Below, piece after piece: positions 34,501 to 44,573 of a stretch of 64,000 nucleotides of DNA. The position numbers were made by a program, and so were the translations under genes. Within the stretch, counting starts at the first letter, position 1. Every line of letters starts with the position of its first letter. The notes beneath the pieces are model-generated. The model did no database searches, was not told the DNA's origin, and saw nothing but the letters and a program-made list of their open reading frames with translations. This stretch comes from Leptolyngbya boryana PCC 6306 (GTDB lineage: Bacteria > Cyanobacteriota > Cyanobacteriia > Leptolyngbyales > Leptolyngbyaceae), in the NCBI RefSeq assembly GCF_000353285.1, contig NZ_KB731324.1, forward strand, positions 5,536,577 through 5,600,576. The letters run 5' to 3'.

Positions 34501-37176
34501 ATCTCTTGCCGCTACGCCGTTGAGATTTTCTAGCTCAGCATCGAAGTCAAGCAGATCAGAAAGAGGATCTGCTGATGTTCCTGGGGCTTCATCGGCAAGT
34601 CCTAATTCTTCATCAAAATCTGGCTCTGTGCTTGAGAAATTTAACAAATCGGCAAGAGCATCCTCTGCATCGATCGACGATGAACTCTCAAGATTAAGTT
34701 CCGCTTCTAGCTCAGCCTCATCTGAAGAGAAATCTAAGAGATCTGCAAGTACATCGTTGGGTGCAGAAAAGTTGTTCGTTGCTTCAAAGAGACTATCTTC
34801 TTCAATGCCAAGCTGATCCAATCCATCAAGATTCAGATCGCCCTCATGCTCAAAACCTAACTCATCCAATTTAGAAGCAGCTGAACCGTTTTGGTTGAAG
34901 TCTGATTCACTGAGCAATTCACCCAACTGTAAATCTTCAGACAGAGATGACTGTGATTCGAGTGCCAAATCCTTGATCGAGTCTCCCTCTGCTGATCCTT
35001 CAGAAAAGAGAGAATTAAGAACAGCGTCTTCCGAAGCATCTAGTCCCAATTCTAAATCTTCTAATCCCGCCTCTTCCGAAGCATCTAGTCCCAATTCTAA
35101 ATCTTCTAATCCCGCCTCTTCAAAGCCATCAAGCCCGAAATCTGAGTCATCAAGAAGCTGTGAAGCAGCGGCTTGACCATTGAGAGTTTCTGAGTCATCT
35201 AGTCCCAAATTCAGATCTTCAAGTTCTAAATCTTCAAGCCCACCTAGTTCCAACTCGTTCTCATCGAAAAGCTGCTCTGCATCAGCTTGACCATTGAGAA
35301 TTTCGGTTTCAACCAGAAAATCGTCGGAATTTATCTCTAGATCCAAACTATCCCACGTATTAGGTGATAGCACTGCTGCTGAACCTACTTCCAGAGATTC
35401 AGCAGGTGTATTCGTTGAGACATCTTCTTCAGCAGGTTCAATCTCAAATTCGTTAAGATTCAGTCCATCAGACGGATTTTCTTCAAAGATATTTTCTAAA
35501 TCAGCAGAATCGAATGTAAGCGCTTCTTCTACAGCAGATTCGCCTGCAGCAGCCAATCCTAAATCATTATCGTCTAGTCCTGCAAATAGCTCACCTAGGT
35601 TGTCTAAAGAGCCTTCAGCTTCTTCAAACCCACTCACAGGTAAATTACTCTCTGCTACTAAATCCAAGCCGTCTAGCTCATCCAAACCTAGATTATCGAT
35701 GGCTTGATCTTCGATCGGCGTAGGAGGCACTCCAAATTCAGTAATATCGTCAGAAAAATCAGGCAATTCAAACTCATCAGCCGCCTCAGATGATAGAGCA
35801 CTTCCTAAATCTGACGCTTCTCCACTCAACAGTTCTGCTAAATCATCTGAACCGAACTCTTCAGATGCTTCAGAGAACATACTGCCAAAACTATGACTTT
35901 CCGAATGATTCGCCTCAAAAGAAGTTACTTCTAGATCAATGACTTCTTCCTGCTGCCAAGTTGCTCCCAGATCCGGCGTTTCACCTTCAAATAGGTCAGC
36001 AAGACTATTGAGTTCGTCCATTCCCATATCAGCGCCATTGCCATCGAAAGAAAGAACTTCTTCAGATGGGAGATCATCTAACGCTGATAAATCCAATATG
36101 CCATCTAACTTCAGATCATCCGAGGCACTTACACTATCAGATACTGCTAGATCGAACATTTCATCCAGATTCGATGCGCTCAAGTCATCTGTTTCCGCAT
36201 CTGATGCAGCAAACATATCATCCAAGCTCAGATCATCCGCAGCATCCGTAGAGGTTGTTGCAAAATCTAAGCCAGAGAAGTCTAGCTCTTCTGAACTCTC
36301 TGTGTTGGCGATCGCAAAGAAGTCTGCCAATTCTAGATCTGTTTCAGCCGTTTCAGCCGTAGCCGGAGCCATTGCCTGTAAAGCATGGCTCGGTGCAATC
36401 TCTTTTTCTCGTCCTGCTAACACCAGTCCCTGTGCCAACTTGATCTCAGTAATCACAAGTGGTGCCAGGTCTCGGTATGCATTCTGAGAATTACCGATCG
36501 CTTGACTGGCTGTTTCAATCAGCTGACTCCAGCTCGCCAATCCAAATGCTTCTCCAAGTCCTTTCAAGCCCGCACAAATTTCCTGTAAGCGAACTCGTGC
36601 ATCCAGATTTGTCTCTGCTTGCCGGAAGATTTGCAGCATTTCCCGCAATTGCGCTGGAACATCGTTTTGGAAAATCAACAGTAGAGCATTATCTTGCAAA
36701 ACACTCTCAGCTTGAATCACCGTTCCCTTACTTGAACCTGCAGATGCCTTGCGTTCTAATTGCGCTAGATGTGATTCAACTTCCGAAAAGACAGGTTCCA
36801 ACGTGACCAGCGCTGCTTGTGCCTCATCCTCATCCAACCCAGTCGGCATTTGCAGTTGTTCTAAATGCTCTTTTAGCGTATCAAACACCTTTAACAAGAG
36901 CGTCTCTAGCTTTTGATCAGATTGAATTGTGGGCGTTTCCTTCAAGGTTTTGAAGTAATCCTCCAACCGATGGGCGGTCTTCTGAATGCTGTTCAAGCCC
37001 AACATCGCCGCACCACCTTTCACCGAGTGTGCCGCTCGGAAGACCTCATTTACCATTTCTGGGTCTGTCATGGTGTCTTGCAGATTCAGCAAACCCTGCT
37101 CGATCGTATTGAGATGGTCTTTTGCCTCCTCAATAAAGTAGCCCATGATTCGCTGCTGTTGTTCCGGCTGCATCAC
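31528..37176 (-). CDS. hmpE: CheA-like hybrid histidine kinase (HmpE/PilL type)
   Basis: A 1882-residue chemotaxis kinase. The N-terminus is an HPt domain with the phospho-His in FRAAHSVKGGAAML (His50). A very long acidic, repetitive linker of about 1000 residues, rich in Asp, Glu, Ser and Leu, follows. After it come the dimerisation domain (MRVPIKHLDNLSNLVGELVV), the ATPase (N-box HLVNNAITHGIEDPE, G-box GRGVGMDVVRTSL), a CheW-like domain and a C-terminal receiver (LIVDDSITVRELL with CDIEMPRMDGLELL). It should signal to type IV pili for phototaxis or hormogonium motility. It is last in the operon; the linker contains a 45-base tandem duplication. Confidence 0.92.
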   Translation of the reverse strand: MMQPEQQQRIMGYFIEEAKDHLNTIEQGLLNLQDTMTDPEMVNEVFRAAHSVKGGAAMLGLNSIQKTAHRLEDYFKTLKETPTIQSDQKLETLLLKVFDTLKEHLEQLQMPTGLDEDEAQAALVTLEPVFSEVESHLAQLERKASAGSSKGTVIQAESVLQDNALLLIFQNDVPAQLREMLQIFRQAETNLDARVRLQEICAGLKGLGEAFGLASWSQLIETASQAIGNSQNAYRDLAPLVITEIKLAQGLVLAGREKEIAPSHALQAMAPATAETAETDLELADFFAIANTESSEELDFSGLDFATTSTDAADDLSLDDMFAASDAETDDLSASNLDEMFDLAVSDSVSASDDLKLDGILDLSALDDLPSEEVLSFDGNGADMGMDELNSLADLFEGETPDLGATWQQEEVIDLEVTSFEANHSESHSFGSMFSEASEEFGSDDLAELLSGEASDLGSALSSEAADEFELPDFSDDITEFGVPPTPIEDQAIDNLGLDELDGLDLVAESNLPVSGFEEAEGSLDNLGELFAGLDDNDLGLAAAGESAVEEALTFDSADLENIFEENPSDGLNLNEFEIEPAEEDVSTNTPAESLEVGSAAVLSPNTWDSLDLEINSDDFLVETEILNGQADAEQLFDENELELGGLEDLELEDLNLGLDDSETLNGQAAASQLLDDSDFGLDGFEEAGLEDLELGLDASEEAGLEDLELGLDASEDAVLNSLFSEGSAEGDSIKDLALESQSSLSEDLQLGELLSESDFNQNGSAASKLDELGFEHEGDLNLDGLDQLGIEEDSLFEATNNFSAPNDVLADLLDFSSDEAELEAELNLESSSSIDAEDALADLLNFSSTEPDFDEELGLADEAPGTSADPLSDLLDFDAELENLNGVAARDEMELLDFATDDLSLESESEESESELHNGSISDADDAVADLLDFSFETGAEEPSASADENLFDLDTLIGSDFSEFADESSAVELESTSDFDLGFSEDLEAFADESPAVELENISDFDLGFSEALVTEPQDDFADLSLDLFGAEVQGQAAEEIQPSLTDDLELGDFESGDGIEPDDLDALLNETESDADADLNSLLGVGIGTAAIATGLGVGMAAMNSQPETPASQDELDELDSLLDSDDELDALLGETSNELDDLDSLLDEPLSNEAAAGENFDDLESLLADAPEVTSPQTSVVASHADDAEFGDLEKMLEEADQTMGGSPANRAAVTPGRRSPRAAKGFSEQTMRVPIKHLDNLSNLVGELVVNRNSLEQDQERLRQSLDNLLYQVQQLSDVGQRMQDLYERSLLESSLLASRQNHRVPFGGSERNGGNGHSTGVEYDPLEMDRFTGFHSLSQEMIELIVRVRESSSDIEFIVDEADQVTRMFRQVTTQLQEGLTRSRMVPFAQTADRLPRAVRDIAMKCGKQAELVIEGRDTLIDKMILEHLYDPMTHLVNNAITHGIEDPEVRRAAGKSPTGRITIRAFHQGNQTVISVSDDGAGVDVERVRSKAIEKGLITAAEAKNASRLDIYDLLFHPGFSTKDQADDFSGRGVGMDVVRTSLSEIRGAISTDSGQGKGTTFTIRLPLTLSISKALCCISDRARIAFPMDGVEDMLDLPKERLQTDAEGNPCISWRDTLLPVRPLKDLLGYNRHLSRGNVYGGNQEDDMVSIVILRSAGNYLALQVDQVLGEQEIVIKQLEGPVPKPIGVAGATVLGDGRIMPIADVLELIDLSVGRIRRDAGSMWEQGAGQPVVETVAKTEPMVLIVDDSITVRELLSMTFNKVGYRVEQARDGQEAWEKLRSGLPCDIVFCDIEMPRMDGLELLSRIQKDPNLANLPIAMLTSRGADRHRQMAASLGASGYFTKPYLEEALLDAAQRMLKGEVLISANHSGNS
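35027..35116. repeat. 45-base tandem duplication inside the CheA linker
   Basis: Two exact copies of a 45-base unit (35027-35071 and 35072-35116) encode the repeated peptide EEAGLEDLELGLDAS. It shows that the acidic linker grows by in-frame duplication. Confidence 0.85.
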
Positions 37177-37367
37177 ACTGTCCTTTCTGTAGATGAGTAA
37201 TCTCCGTTGAGACTGGTTGAGCCTCTGGGATGAAAATGACCAATGAGAATGAAAAAGTCATCTCAGTTGGGGTGGCGTTTCACCAAGGTGAGAACACTCC
37301 GTACAATTGGCTTTACTGTACTGGAAGTTATTCGATCTGGCACAAAAATGATTGAGCAGAATCGTTT

Positions 37368-40007
37368 TTACTTCCGATCAACAGTTTCTACCCGGAATCG
37401 TTCTACCGACGTTAGCAAGTCACGCGCAACCCCTACTAGGTTTTGCAGTGACCCTGACACGCGTTGAGCTTCTTGCGAAGTCTCTTGTGCAGTCAATTCC
37501 ACGGATTGCATCACTTGAGCGACATTCCGTGAAGTTTCGGTCTGCTCAACCGTATCGGCGGTAATTGATCTCACAAGTGTGTCAATGACGCTCGATACTT
37601 GAATAATGTCTTCGAGTGAGCGCTTCGCTTGTTCAGCGAGCCGGGTTCCCTCGATAACTTGTTGAGTTCCTTCTTCCATCGCGGTCATTACTGATCCAGT
37701 TTCACCTTGAATCTGTAATACGATTTGTTCAATCTCTTTCGACGCTTTTGCGGCTCGGTCTGCTAACTGTCGAACTTCATCTGCAACGATTGCAAATCCT
37801 CGTCCTGCTTCTCCTGCTCTTGCTGCCTCAATACTGGCGTTCAATGCAAGAAGATTGGTTCGAGACGCAATCTGCGAAATTAAGGCAACAATCTTAGAAA
37901 TCTCTTGCGAAGATTCCGCGAGTCGTTTAACTTTACGCGTCGTTTCTGCCACTGTTTCTCGAATTTCGAGAATACCAGCCACAGTACGTTCTACCGCTTC
38001 ACCGCCCTTCAAGGCAGTCGAAGACGCAGTTCTTGCGACTTCTTCGGCTTCACGAGCGCTCTCTGCTACACGCTGAATTGAGTTGGTCATCACCTGTACA
38101 GAGTTCAGGGTTACCGCGAGTTCTTCAGCTTGACGCAATGCGTCAGAAGACAAACTGCGAGCGAACATCTCATTTTCCGTGGAACCCTTACTGACCTGAC
38201 GTGCAGCTTGTTTTACCTGTTGAACGATTTCACGCAGGTTCTGAATGGTTAAGTTGAATGAGTCAGCAACCGCTCCAAGGACGTCAGCAGTAACCTCTGC
38301 TTGTACCGTCAAATCACCGCGAGCCGCACCTTCTACATCATCGAGTAAGCGAATCACCTGGCGCTGTAAATCTTCTTTCGCTTGCTCTTGTTCTTCTGCC
38401 TTACGTTGCGCCTCGCTGGTCGTAGTCAGAATCACACGAGTCATTTGGTTAAAGTTGGTCGAGAGTTGACCAAGCTCATCTTCTGCAAAAACAGTAGCCC
38501 GTGCTTGAAGATTGCCCTGACAGACCGAATCAAATTGGGCTTTGAGGTCATCGGTCGATCGCTTCATATGCCGAGCAGTCATTTGACCGACCGCAAATGC
38601 TGCACCACCACCGCAAACACCACTCGCCAGAGCCATCACAATCCCAGTTGTGCGCAGCTGAGAAACAACAGCTCCATTATTGTTTTGAGCCGCCTGATTG
38701 GAAGCGACAAAGCTAACCACTGCAACCGCTACTGCTGAGACAATCCCAGCAGCTCCAGCAGCAATCAACTGCTTAGTTGCGAATGAAGCATTCTCAAGTG
38801 GAGCTAACCAACCTTGTTCAACAGTCGGAGTCGGTTCTGAACTTGGAACATCTAATTGAGTCGTAAAACTTGGGACCTGTTCAGTTGTGCTGGACATGCT
38901 GAAAAGTTCATCATCCTGGAAGGCTGAACCATCTCTATTAGAAGGTGCAAAATCCGAACCTTGCCCAAAATCAACTTCAGCGCTGTCCGAAGCAGCGGAC
39001 ATATTTGAATTGAATCCAAACGCACTTCCAATCGAAGGACTGGTAAATCCGGCTGAATCCTCAGATAGATCAAAATCTGAAAGATTTCCCAGATCATCAA
39101 AGTCTTCAAAATCGTCTAGGAAATCAACATTGCTTTGATTGCCTGGCGTTGAGACCGGATGATTTCGACTGCCGTTTTGCGGCTCATCGTAGATCGGCGC
39201 AAATTTGTTCTGCTCAGTTGGCATCTCGAATGCAGCTGCAGCTTGCTCATCATAGAAGCCCGGAGCCGCCATAAACAAAGTTTCTTCACTGGTATCCCGA
39301 CTTGTAACGCGACTGATTGGAACAGCCATGTCTCCCTGGGACATGCCTGGATCAGTTGAAACTGTAGACATGCTGCCGTGCGAAGGCTCATCATCTGAGG
39401 CAAAGACTTGATCAAAATCATCCAGTGCATTCGAGAAGTCTTGGCTCACTACGGATTCGTCCTGCATTGAGAACGGCGCATCCGATGAAGCTGAAACTGC
39501 AAACGGATCATCTAACCCGATCGAAGCTCCAACTTTTGAACCATCACCGTTGTGCTGTGCGCCAAAGGGATTTCCAAAAGACGACGATTCTTCTGTAGTT
39601 GCTTTGAAATCGTCATCGAATGCGAAGTCATCCAGTGAATTTGCAGATTCTTGTGATAGATAAGCAGATTCGTCAAATCCTGAATAATCTGTTTCTAGAC
39701 TGGTATCTGCAAAGCTATCGGCAGAGCTATCTGAAAATTGACCCGCATAAGCCAGACCACTATTCGCGTAATCAACAAATTCTGGATCAGAGGTGAGATC
39801 GAGAACAGACTGGTATTGCTCTTGCGCCACATCATACTTTTGTAAGCCATAGCAGTAGATGTGACCCCGTAAGAGTCGAGCACTAGGATCTTGAGGATAA
39901 TTATCAACTAAGCGATCGACGATGCCAGCCGCTTCTTCATACTTGCCCTGCATATAGGCGCGCTCTGCCTGCTGATATTCTTGAGCGAATTCATTTCCTC
40001 GTGCCAT
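37368..40007 (-). CDS. hmpD: methyl-accepting chemotaxis protein (HmpD/PilJ type)
   Basis: An 879-residue chemoreceptor. Residues about 10-85 are TPR-like ([20 protein letters not shown]). A long acidic Ser/Asp-rich region follows to about 400, then two transmembrane helices with only a short loop ([18 protein letters not shown] and [14 protein letters not shown]), two HAMP-like segments, and the receptor signalling domain with the hairpin tip [27 protein letters not shown]. The sensing region is therefore cytoplasmic rather than periplasmic. It partners CheW and the CheA of the operon. The Shine-Dalgarno region GGAGG is close to the start. Confidence 0.9.
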   Translation of the reverse strand: MARGNEFAQEYQQAERAYMQGKYEEAAGIVDRLVDNYPQDPSARLLRGHIYCYGLQKYDVAQEQYQSVLDLTSDPEFVDYANSGLAYAGQFSDSSADSFADTSLETDYSGFDESAYLSQESANSLDDFAFDDDFKATTEESSSFGNPFGAQHNGDGSKVGASIGLDDPFAVSASSDAPFSMQDESVVSQDFSNALDDFDQVFASDDEPSHGSMSTVSTDPGMSQGDMAVPISRVTSRDTSEETLFMAAPGFYDEQAAAAFEMPTEQNKFAPIYDEPQNGSRNHPVSTPGNQSNVDFLDDFEDFDDLGNLSDFDLSEDSAGFTSPSIGSAFGFNSNMSAASDSAEVDFGQGSDFAPSNRDGSAFQDDELFSMSSTTEQVPSFTTQLDVPSSEPTPTVEQGWLAPLENASFATKQLIAAGAAGIVSAVAVAVVSFVASNQAAQNNNGAVVSQLRTTGIVMALASGVCGGGAAFAVGQMTARHMKRSTDDLKAQFDSVCQGNLQARATVFAEDELGQLSTNFNQMTRVILTTTSEAQRKAEEQEQAKEDLQRQVIRLLDDVEGAARGDLTVQAEVTADVLGAVADSFNLTIQNLREIVQQVKQAARQVSKGSTENEMFARSLSSDALRQAEELAVTLNSVQVMTNSIQRVAESAREAEEVARTASSTALKGGEAVERTVAGILEIRETVAETTRKVKRLAESSQEISKIVALISQIASRTNLLALNASIEAARAGEAGRGFAIVADEVRQLADRAAKASKEIEQIVLQIQGETGSVMTAMEEGTQQVIEGTRLAEQAKRSLEDIIQVSSVIDTLVRSITADTVEQTETSRNVAQVMQSVELTAQETSQEAQRVSGSLQNLVGVARDLLTSVERFRVETVDRK

Positions 40008-40262
40008 ATGCCTCCTCCTGCAAGTACGTGCTGCTCTGAAAACGGGATTTGAAAATAGGAGCAGTTAGGGTAAAGTGAGAATAATACATGCTGCGACCTA
40101 GTATGGCGAAATGTACCGAAAAAAATTTCAAGTTTTCGCCTCCCCCCTCAGCAAATAAATCTTTACCGTTCAGGGAACTTTCCTTTGCAAAATAGTTCCC
40201 CTGTTCCTTTACAGAATCTACAAATTGATCTGAATAATGTGAAGAATCAATTAGGCATTGTT

Positions 40263-40793
40263 TCATGCTGCCCACCTCGCTGATCGCAAAATCGCCACCT
40301 GATCGAGCAGGCGCAAACATTGGCTCCCATCTTGACCGAGTACCCACTCTCCGCGCAAGAAGGGTGCAACACTATCGGGAGCCGCCGTCGTCGCTTGGAC
40401 ATTCTCGATATCGAGCCATTCCATTCCTAGAATCCGATCAACCGCTAGCCCTAACATAATGTCTTGATCTTCAATCGCAATCACCGAAATCTCTGGGCGA
40501 TCGGTGTTGAGGGAAGCCGCATCGCCCAAGAATTGACCCAAATCTGCCACCCAAACGACACGCCCTCGAACATTGAGTGTGCCAAGCAGAAGCGGCGAAA
40601 CGTTCGGAACAGGCGTAATCCGGTCTGGGGATGGAGAAAGGACTTCTCGAATTCCAGTGGCAGGTAACGCAAACTCAGCTCCAGAGGGTGTGTAAAATCG
40701 CAAATGCAACTCACCTTCGGGGCTTTCTAACTCCTGAAATTCGGGCGCTTGATCCTGCCCTCTTCCTGTTAAGAAATCTGGACTTCCCACCAT
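40263..40793 (-). CDS. hmpC: CheW-like adaptor (HmpC type)
   Basis: A 176-residue CheW-domain protein. It has the SH3-like pattern LHLRFYTPSGAEFALPATGIREVL, VSPLLLGTLNVRGRVVWVADLG and QDIMLGLAVDRILGM. It couples the MCP to the CheA kinase. It lies between the CheY gene and the MCP gene in the operon order typical of cyanobacterial hmp/pil loci. Confidence 0.9.
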   Translation of the reverse strand: MVGSPDFLTGRGQDQAPEFQELESPEGELHLRFYTPSGAEFALPATGIREVLSPSPDRITPVPNVSPLLLGTLNVRGRVVWVADLGQFLGDAASLNTDRPEISVIAIEDQDIMLGLAVDRILGMEWLDIENVQATTAAPDSVAPFLRGEWVLGQDGSQCLRLLDQVAILRSARWAA

Positions 40794-40804
40794 TACGACT
40801 GTTC

Positions 40805-41170
40805 CTAACCGCGCAACAATTGTTTGACTGTACCGACGAGTTCAGTGGGCTGAAAGGGCTTAGCAATATAGGCATCTGCCCCCTGCTTCATGCCCCAATA
40901 GCGATCGAACTCTTCTCCTTTGGACGAACACATCACGACTGGCACTTTCTGAGTTTTGGGATCGGCTTTGAGCCGACGGCAAACCTCATAGCCATTCATT
41001 CGAGGCATGACAATATCCAAAACCACAAGATCAGGACAATGCCCTTGAATGTGTTCCAAGGCTTCAACGCCATCGGTCGCGATCGTCACCTCAATGCCAC
41101 TTCCCTTAAGCAGATCAGTGATCATCTCTCTTTGGGTGACACTATCTTCCACGACTAAAACTGTACTCAT
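40805..41170 (-). CDS. hmpB: CheY-like response regulator (HmpB type)
   Basis: A 121-residue single receiver domain. The acidic pair is in VLVVEDSVTQREMI, the phospho-Asp in DLVVLDIVMPRMNGYEV and the conserved Lys in AYIAKPFQPTEL. It has no output domain and so acts as a diffusible regulator. It starts between the PatA-type regulator and CheW genes of the operon. Confidence 0.92.
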   Translation of the reverse strand: MSTVLVVEDSVTQREMITDLLKGSGIEVTIATDGVEALEHIQGHCPDLVVLDIVMPRMNGYEVCRRLKADPKTQKVPVVMCSSKGEEFDRYWGMKQGADAYIAKPFQPTELVGTVKQLLRG

Positions 41171-41298
41171 AACCCCCTACCTGTGAGCTTGGCTAAACCG
41201 ATGACGGGAGAAACTCGCCCCTGTTGACCTTGAATCATTACTAACAAAGTACCCGCAAATACTGAATTAATCTGATACCATTCAAAAATCAAGTATTT

Positions 41299-42531
41299 TT
41301 ACGAGGCATTTAAATTTAATTCCGCCTCTAACGCATCTAAAACTTGCTGTGTGGTTGTCAGGATTTCAGGATGTCCAACCCCAACATATTTTTCTAATAA
41401 CATCAAAATCTCATGCTCTCCAAAAGGTTTCGTTAAATAGTCTGTAGCTCCAACCATGCGTGCTCGGACACGATCGATGAATCCATCTTTCCCAGTCAGC
41501 ATCAAAATTGGAGTCTGCCGAAATGCTGTGGATTGTCGCAACATGGCACAAAGTTCGTAGCCATCGAGTTCTGGCATCGCAATATCGCAGAGGATCAAAT
41601 CCGGTTTAATTTGAAAGACAAGACTCAGTGCAGTCAGTGGATTCTCGATCGTACTGATATCGTACCCGTTGCGATCCAGCATTAATTCTACTGCCTTGCA
41701 CACGGTTGAACTGTCATCAATACAAAGGACTTTTGGAGCCTTAGCATTGAGTCCCAATTCTAAAGGAGTGCGAGAAGTAGAATGCACCGAAGGATGAACG
41801 GCGTTGAGTTGTAGCCAACCGCGCTGAACATACGGATAGATTGCCCTCGCGACGGCAGAAATATCACGGTTTAAATAACGCGCGATCTGCCGAATTGAGG
41901 TTTGTCCATCGGTATAGCGATCGAGCAGTTGATAAGTGGCTTTCGGTAAAGCTGCGGATAACTGCTCTCGATCGACAATGATGGGACATTGGTCGGGAGT
42001 ATGTAAATACGGATGAAGCTGTTTCCACTCTTGGACTTGCTTCAACGCATTTCTCGCCAAGGGTGCAATTTCCATCGTCAATAGCTGCGGAGTCAGGGCG
42101 TTTCCTAGCTCAAAAATAAAAGAGCCTTGATGTAAACTCAGCAGATCAAATAATGTCTCACGCACCATGCCTTGAATAATGCTGCGTCCTTGAGCGGGTG
42201 TCACGAGATGATTTTCGAGTAACGCCCACAAGCAGCCGTATTCTGGCGTATTGAAAGTCGCGATCGACGAAGCAGGAATTTGGTCGATCGTAGTTTCAGC
42301 CCGATACCGATGCAAGTAATCTCTTAAGCGAGACAGATCTGATTCGGTTTCCCCTGCATAGACAATTTGACCATTCAGGAAAAAGACAAACCAAGAGGGG
42401 TGATTGCGCGATCGACGATGCACGACACCAGAAGGTGAGTACGCTTCAACGAACAATTCTCCTGTGCGCTGACCCAGTTCGATCAGTTGCAGGATACTCC
42501 TAATGTCAATTTCGCTGAGTTGACCTTGCAT
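41299..42531 (-). CDS. hmpA: PatA-type response regulator (HmpA/PilG type)
   Basis: A 410-residue protein with an N-terminal PATAN/DUF4388 domain (MQGQLSEIDIRSILQLIELG, FFLNGQIVYAGETESD), a middle region ending in a winged-helix-like QIARYLNRDISAVARAIYPY, and a C-terminal receiver with CIDDSSTVCKAVEL and the phospho-Asp in LILCDIAMPELDGYEL. It is the first gene of the chemotaxis operon. The promoter should lie in the 219-base gap shared with the divergent hmpF. The order PatA-CheY-CheW-MCP-CheA fits the hmp operon of Nostoc punctiforme and the pil operon of Synechocystis. Confidence 0.9.
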   Translation of the reverse strand: MQGQLSEIDIRSILQLIELGQRTGELFVEAYSPSGVVHRRSRNHPSWFVFFLNGQIVYAGETESDLSRLRDYLHRYRAETTIDQIPASSIATFNTPEYGCLWALLENHLVTPAQGRSIIQGMVRETLFDLLSLHQGSFIFELGNALTPQLLTMEIAPLARNALKQVQEWKQLHPYLHTPDQCPIIVDREQLSAALPKATYQLLDRYTDGQTSIRQIARYLNRDISAVARAIYPYVQRGWLQLNAVHPSVHSTSRTPLELGLNAKAPKVLCIDDSSTVCKAVELMLDRNGYDISTIENPLTALSLVFQIKPDLILCDIAMPELDGYELCAMLRQSTAFRQTPILMLTGKDGFIDRVRARMVGATDYLTKPFGEHEILMLLEKYVGVGHPEILTTTQQVLDALEAELNLNAS

Positions 42532-42750
42532 AGAGTTGTGCTATAGAGACAATTCGGCATTCACGGAGACCCCAGAATGAGAGCTACGTGAATTGTCCAC
42601 ACATTGTATCTATTAATGCTCAGGTGAACCGGATTTTTCGCAAGGTGAGATTTCGTAGCATGATAGTTTTTTTCAGTGAGTTGGGTAGAACGCAAACAAT
42701 TCGGGCACATTAAGCGAAGCATTGGGCATCGAATAGGAGAGCTTTTAGTT

Positions 42751-44457
42751 GTGCTGTATCTAGCAGAAGTGATTCAGAAGAAAGGCGGAATCATGGGCGG
42801 TGGCAAGTCTGAACTGAAGTTACTGGCTTGTCAGCGAGGTGAACAGAATTGGAGCACGATTACCGCAGAAGAAGTGATTCCCTCAGAAGAAGCGAATAAA
42901 TTTAGTCCTGGGTCACTTTTACTGGTTGATTTAACGGGCAACAAGCAGGTACAGCGCGTTCAGGAAGCAGGTCGCCCGATTGCGAACATTTTGCAGACTT
43001 TTTCGCGACTGCAAGAAAAAATTCGCACGAAAGAAGAGGAAATTGAGCAATGGAATGAGTCGCTGACTTATCAAAGTCAGGAGTTAACTCGCCGCGAAAT
43101 GGAAATGGAAGCTCGGCAAGAAGAGTTGCAGCAGTTGGAAATTGAATGCCAACAAATGGAGCAACAACGCCAAGAGTTTCAAGCTGTTCGTGAAGAGGTG
43201 ATGCGTCAGCAAGAAGAGCTAGAACGCAATCGTCAAGAAATGGCTGGCGCTTGGGAGCAGTTGCAAGGGCAAAGACAACAGCTAGAAGAACGCAAAGAGG
43301 AATTACTCGGTGCTTGTGTGTTAGATGAGGCAAAGGCACAAGAACTGTGTCACATGCTCGATCGCTTCACTGAATCAGCAACTCTTCCCGAAACGGTTCG
43401 GCAGTGCAATGAACTCGTAGACTACCAGCAAAATCTGCTCAGCCATCATTGGCAAATACTAGAAGAACAACGGCAGTTAACCGAGCAAATGCGCCAAGAA
43501 GTCGGTCAGAAAGCAGATTACGTTGCTGAGCAGTGGCATATTTGGAACCAAGCACAAGAGTCGCTCGAAAATGCCAAAATTGAGATCAAGTCGCAGCAGT
43601 CGGTCTTAAAGAGCCAGCAAGAAATTGCACAATCGCTGACTGCACAGATTCAATATCATTCTGATTTACATCAACATCTGCAAACCGCGATCGCAGGTGG
43701 AGGTGGAGAGGTACAGGTTGATATTCAAGAACTGGAGAATTTGCCGATCGAGGAACTTAAATCAATTGTCCAGAGCTTACAGGGCGAGTTTGACCAGTCT
43801 TCTCAATTTGTACATGGGCAAGAAGAAGAACTTCGCTTGAAAGAGAAAGAGATTCAAGAACTTAAAAATAGAATTGCTCAGGCGAGTGAGTTCGATCGCA
43901 TGAGTCTCGAAAACGAATTGACGGATGAGCAGGATGCTTACGAATTTCTCAATCAGACCTTGGTTGGTCAGCGCCGGAGTTTGAGAGAGAAAGAATTGCA
44001 ACTGCGTCAGCATAAAGCCGTTCTGATTCGTCGAGGTGGGGCTGAAGCAGATCAAGACAGTGGCTTGGATTTATCGATCGTATTTGCTCAGATCGAAGCG
44101 CAACGTCAAAAGCAGTCGGAAGAGTTGCAACAAGTTGAGGCAAGAATTCGAGAGATTGAATCTGCGATTCAACAGGCTCAGGATTACGTGAATTCACAAT
44201 CGGGTGAGCAAGAAGCAAAGCGGAATGAGTTGAAGCAACTTGAGGAAGCATTGCAATCTCAGCGAGTTTCAGCAGCAGAACTGGCAGGACGAGTTGCCCT
44301 GTATCAAGAAATGCTGCAACCGATTCAGGATTCGATTACAACAATGCGTCAACATCTGGAAGTGATTGCACAGTCAGGTGGACAGCACTCTGCGATCGAA
44401 GACATGAAGCGGGCGATTACAGAATTGACTCGAAAGCCGGAATTTGCGATGGCTTAA
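42751..44457 (+). CDS. hmpF: HmpF-like coiled-coil motility protein
   Basis: A 568-residue protein starting at GTG 42751 (AGGAGA lies ten bases upstream); an in-frame ATG-type start at 42676 gives an N-terminus that does not fit the family. The conserved head reads LYLAEVIQKKGGIMGGGKSELKLLACQ and SPGSLLLVDLTGNKQVQRVQEAGR. Almost all of the rest is coiled coil rich in Glu, Gln and Arg. HmpF is needed for pilus-driven gliding in filamentous cyanobacteria and is found at the leading pole. It diverges from hmpA, as expected for this locus. Confidence 0.85.
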   Translation: MLYLAEVIQKKGGIMGGGKSELKLLACQRGEQNWSTITAEEVIPSEEANKFSPGSLLLVDLTGNKQVQRVQEAGRPIANILQTFSRLQEKIRTKEEEIEQWNESLTYQSQELTRREMEMEARQEELQQLEIECQQMEQQRQEFQAVREEVMRQQEELERNRQEMAGAWEQLQGQRQQLEERKEELLGACVLDEAKAQELCHMLDRFTESATLPETVRQCNELVDYQQNLLSHHWQILEEQRQLTEQMRQEVGQKADYVAEQWHIWNQAQESLENAKIEIKSQQSVLKSQQEIAQSLTAQIQYHSDLHQHLQTAIAGGGGEVQVDIQELENLPIEELKSIVQSLQGEFDQSSQFVHGQEEELRLKEKEIQELKNRIAQASEFDRMSLENELTDEQDAYEFLNQTLVGQRRSLREKELQLRQHKAVLIRRGGAEADQDSGLDLSIVFAQIEAQRQKQSEELQQVEARIREIESAIQQAQDYVNSQSGEQEAKRNELKQLEEALQSQRVSAAELAGRVALYQEMLQPIQDSITTMRQHLEVIAQSGGQHSAIEDMKRAITELTRKPEFAMA

Positions 44458-44479
44458 TCGATGTTTCTTGCTTCGATTG

Positions 44480-44499
44480 GAGGGAGTTAAATCTCCCTC
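44480..44499. terminator. hairpin between hmpF and tilS
   Basis: GAGGGAG (44480-44486) and CTCCCTC (44493-44499) pair perfectly with a 6-base loop between convergent genes. No clear T-run follows. Confidence 0.4.
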
Positions 44500-44573
44500 G
44501 ATTCCAAAACTTAGAGGACTTTAAAGAGTGGTGAGAATTTCGTCACTCTGAGCTTGGAATTCTTTGAGTGAGG

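Noticed and set aside
34244-34816. 190-codon Ser-rich frame on the plus strand
   Set aside because: It is the complement of the acidic, repetitive CheA linker; the low complexity keeps other frames open.
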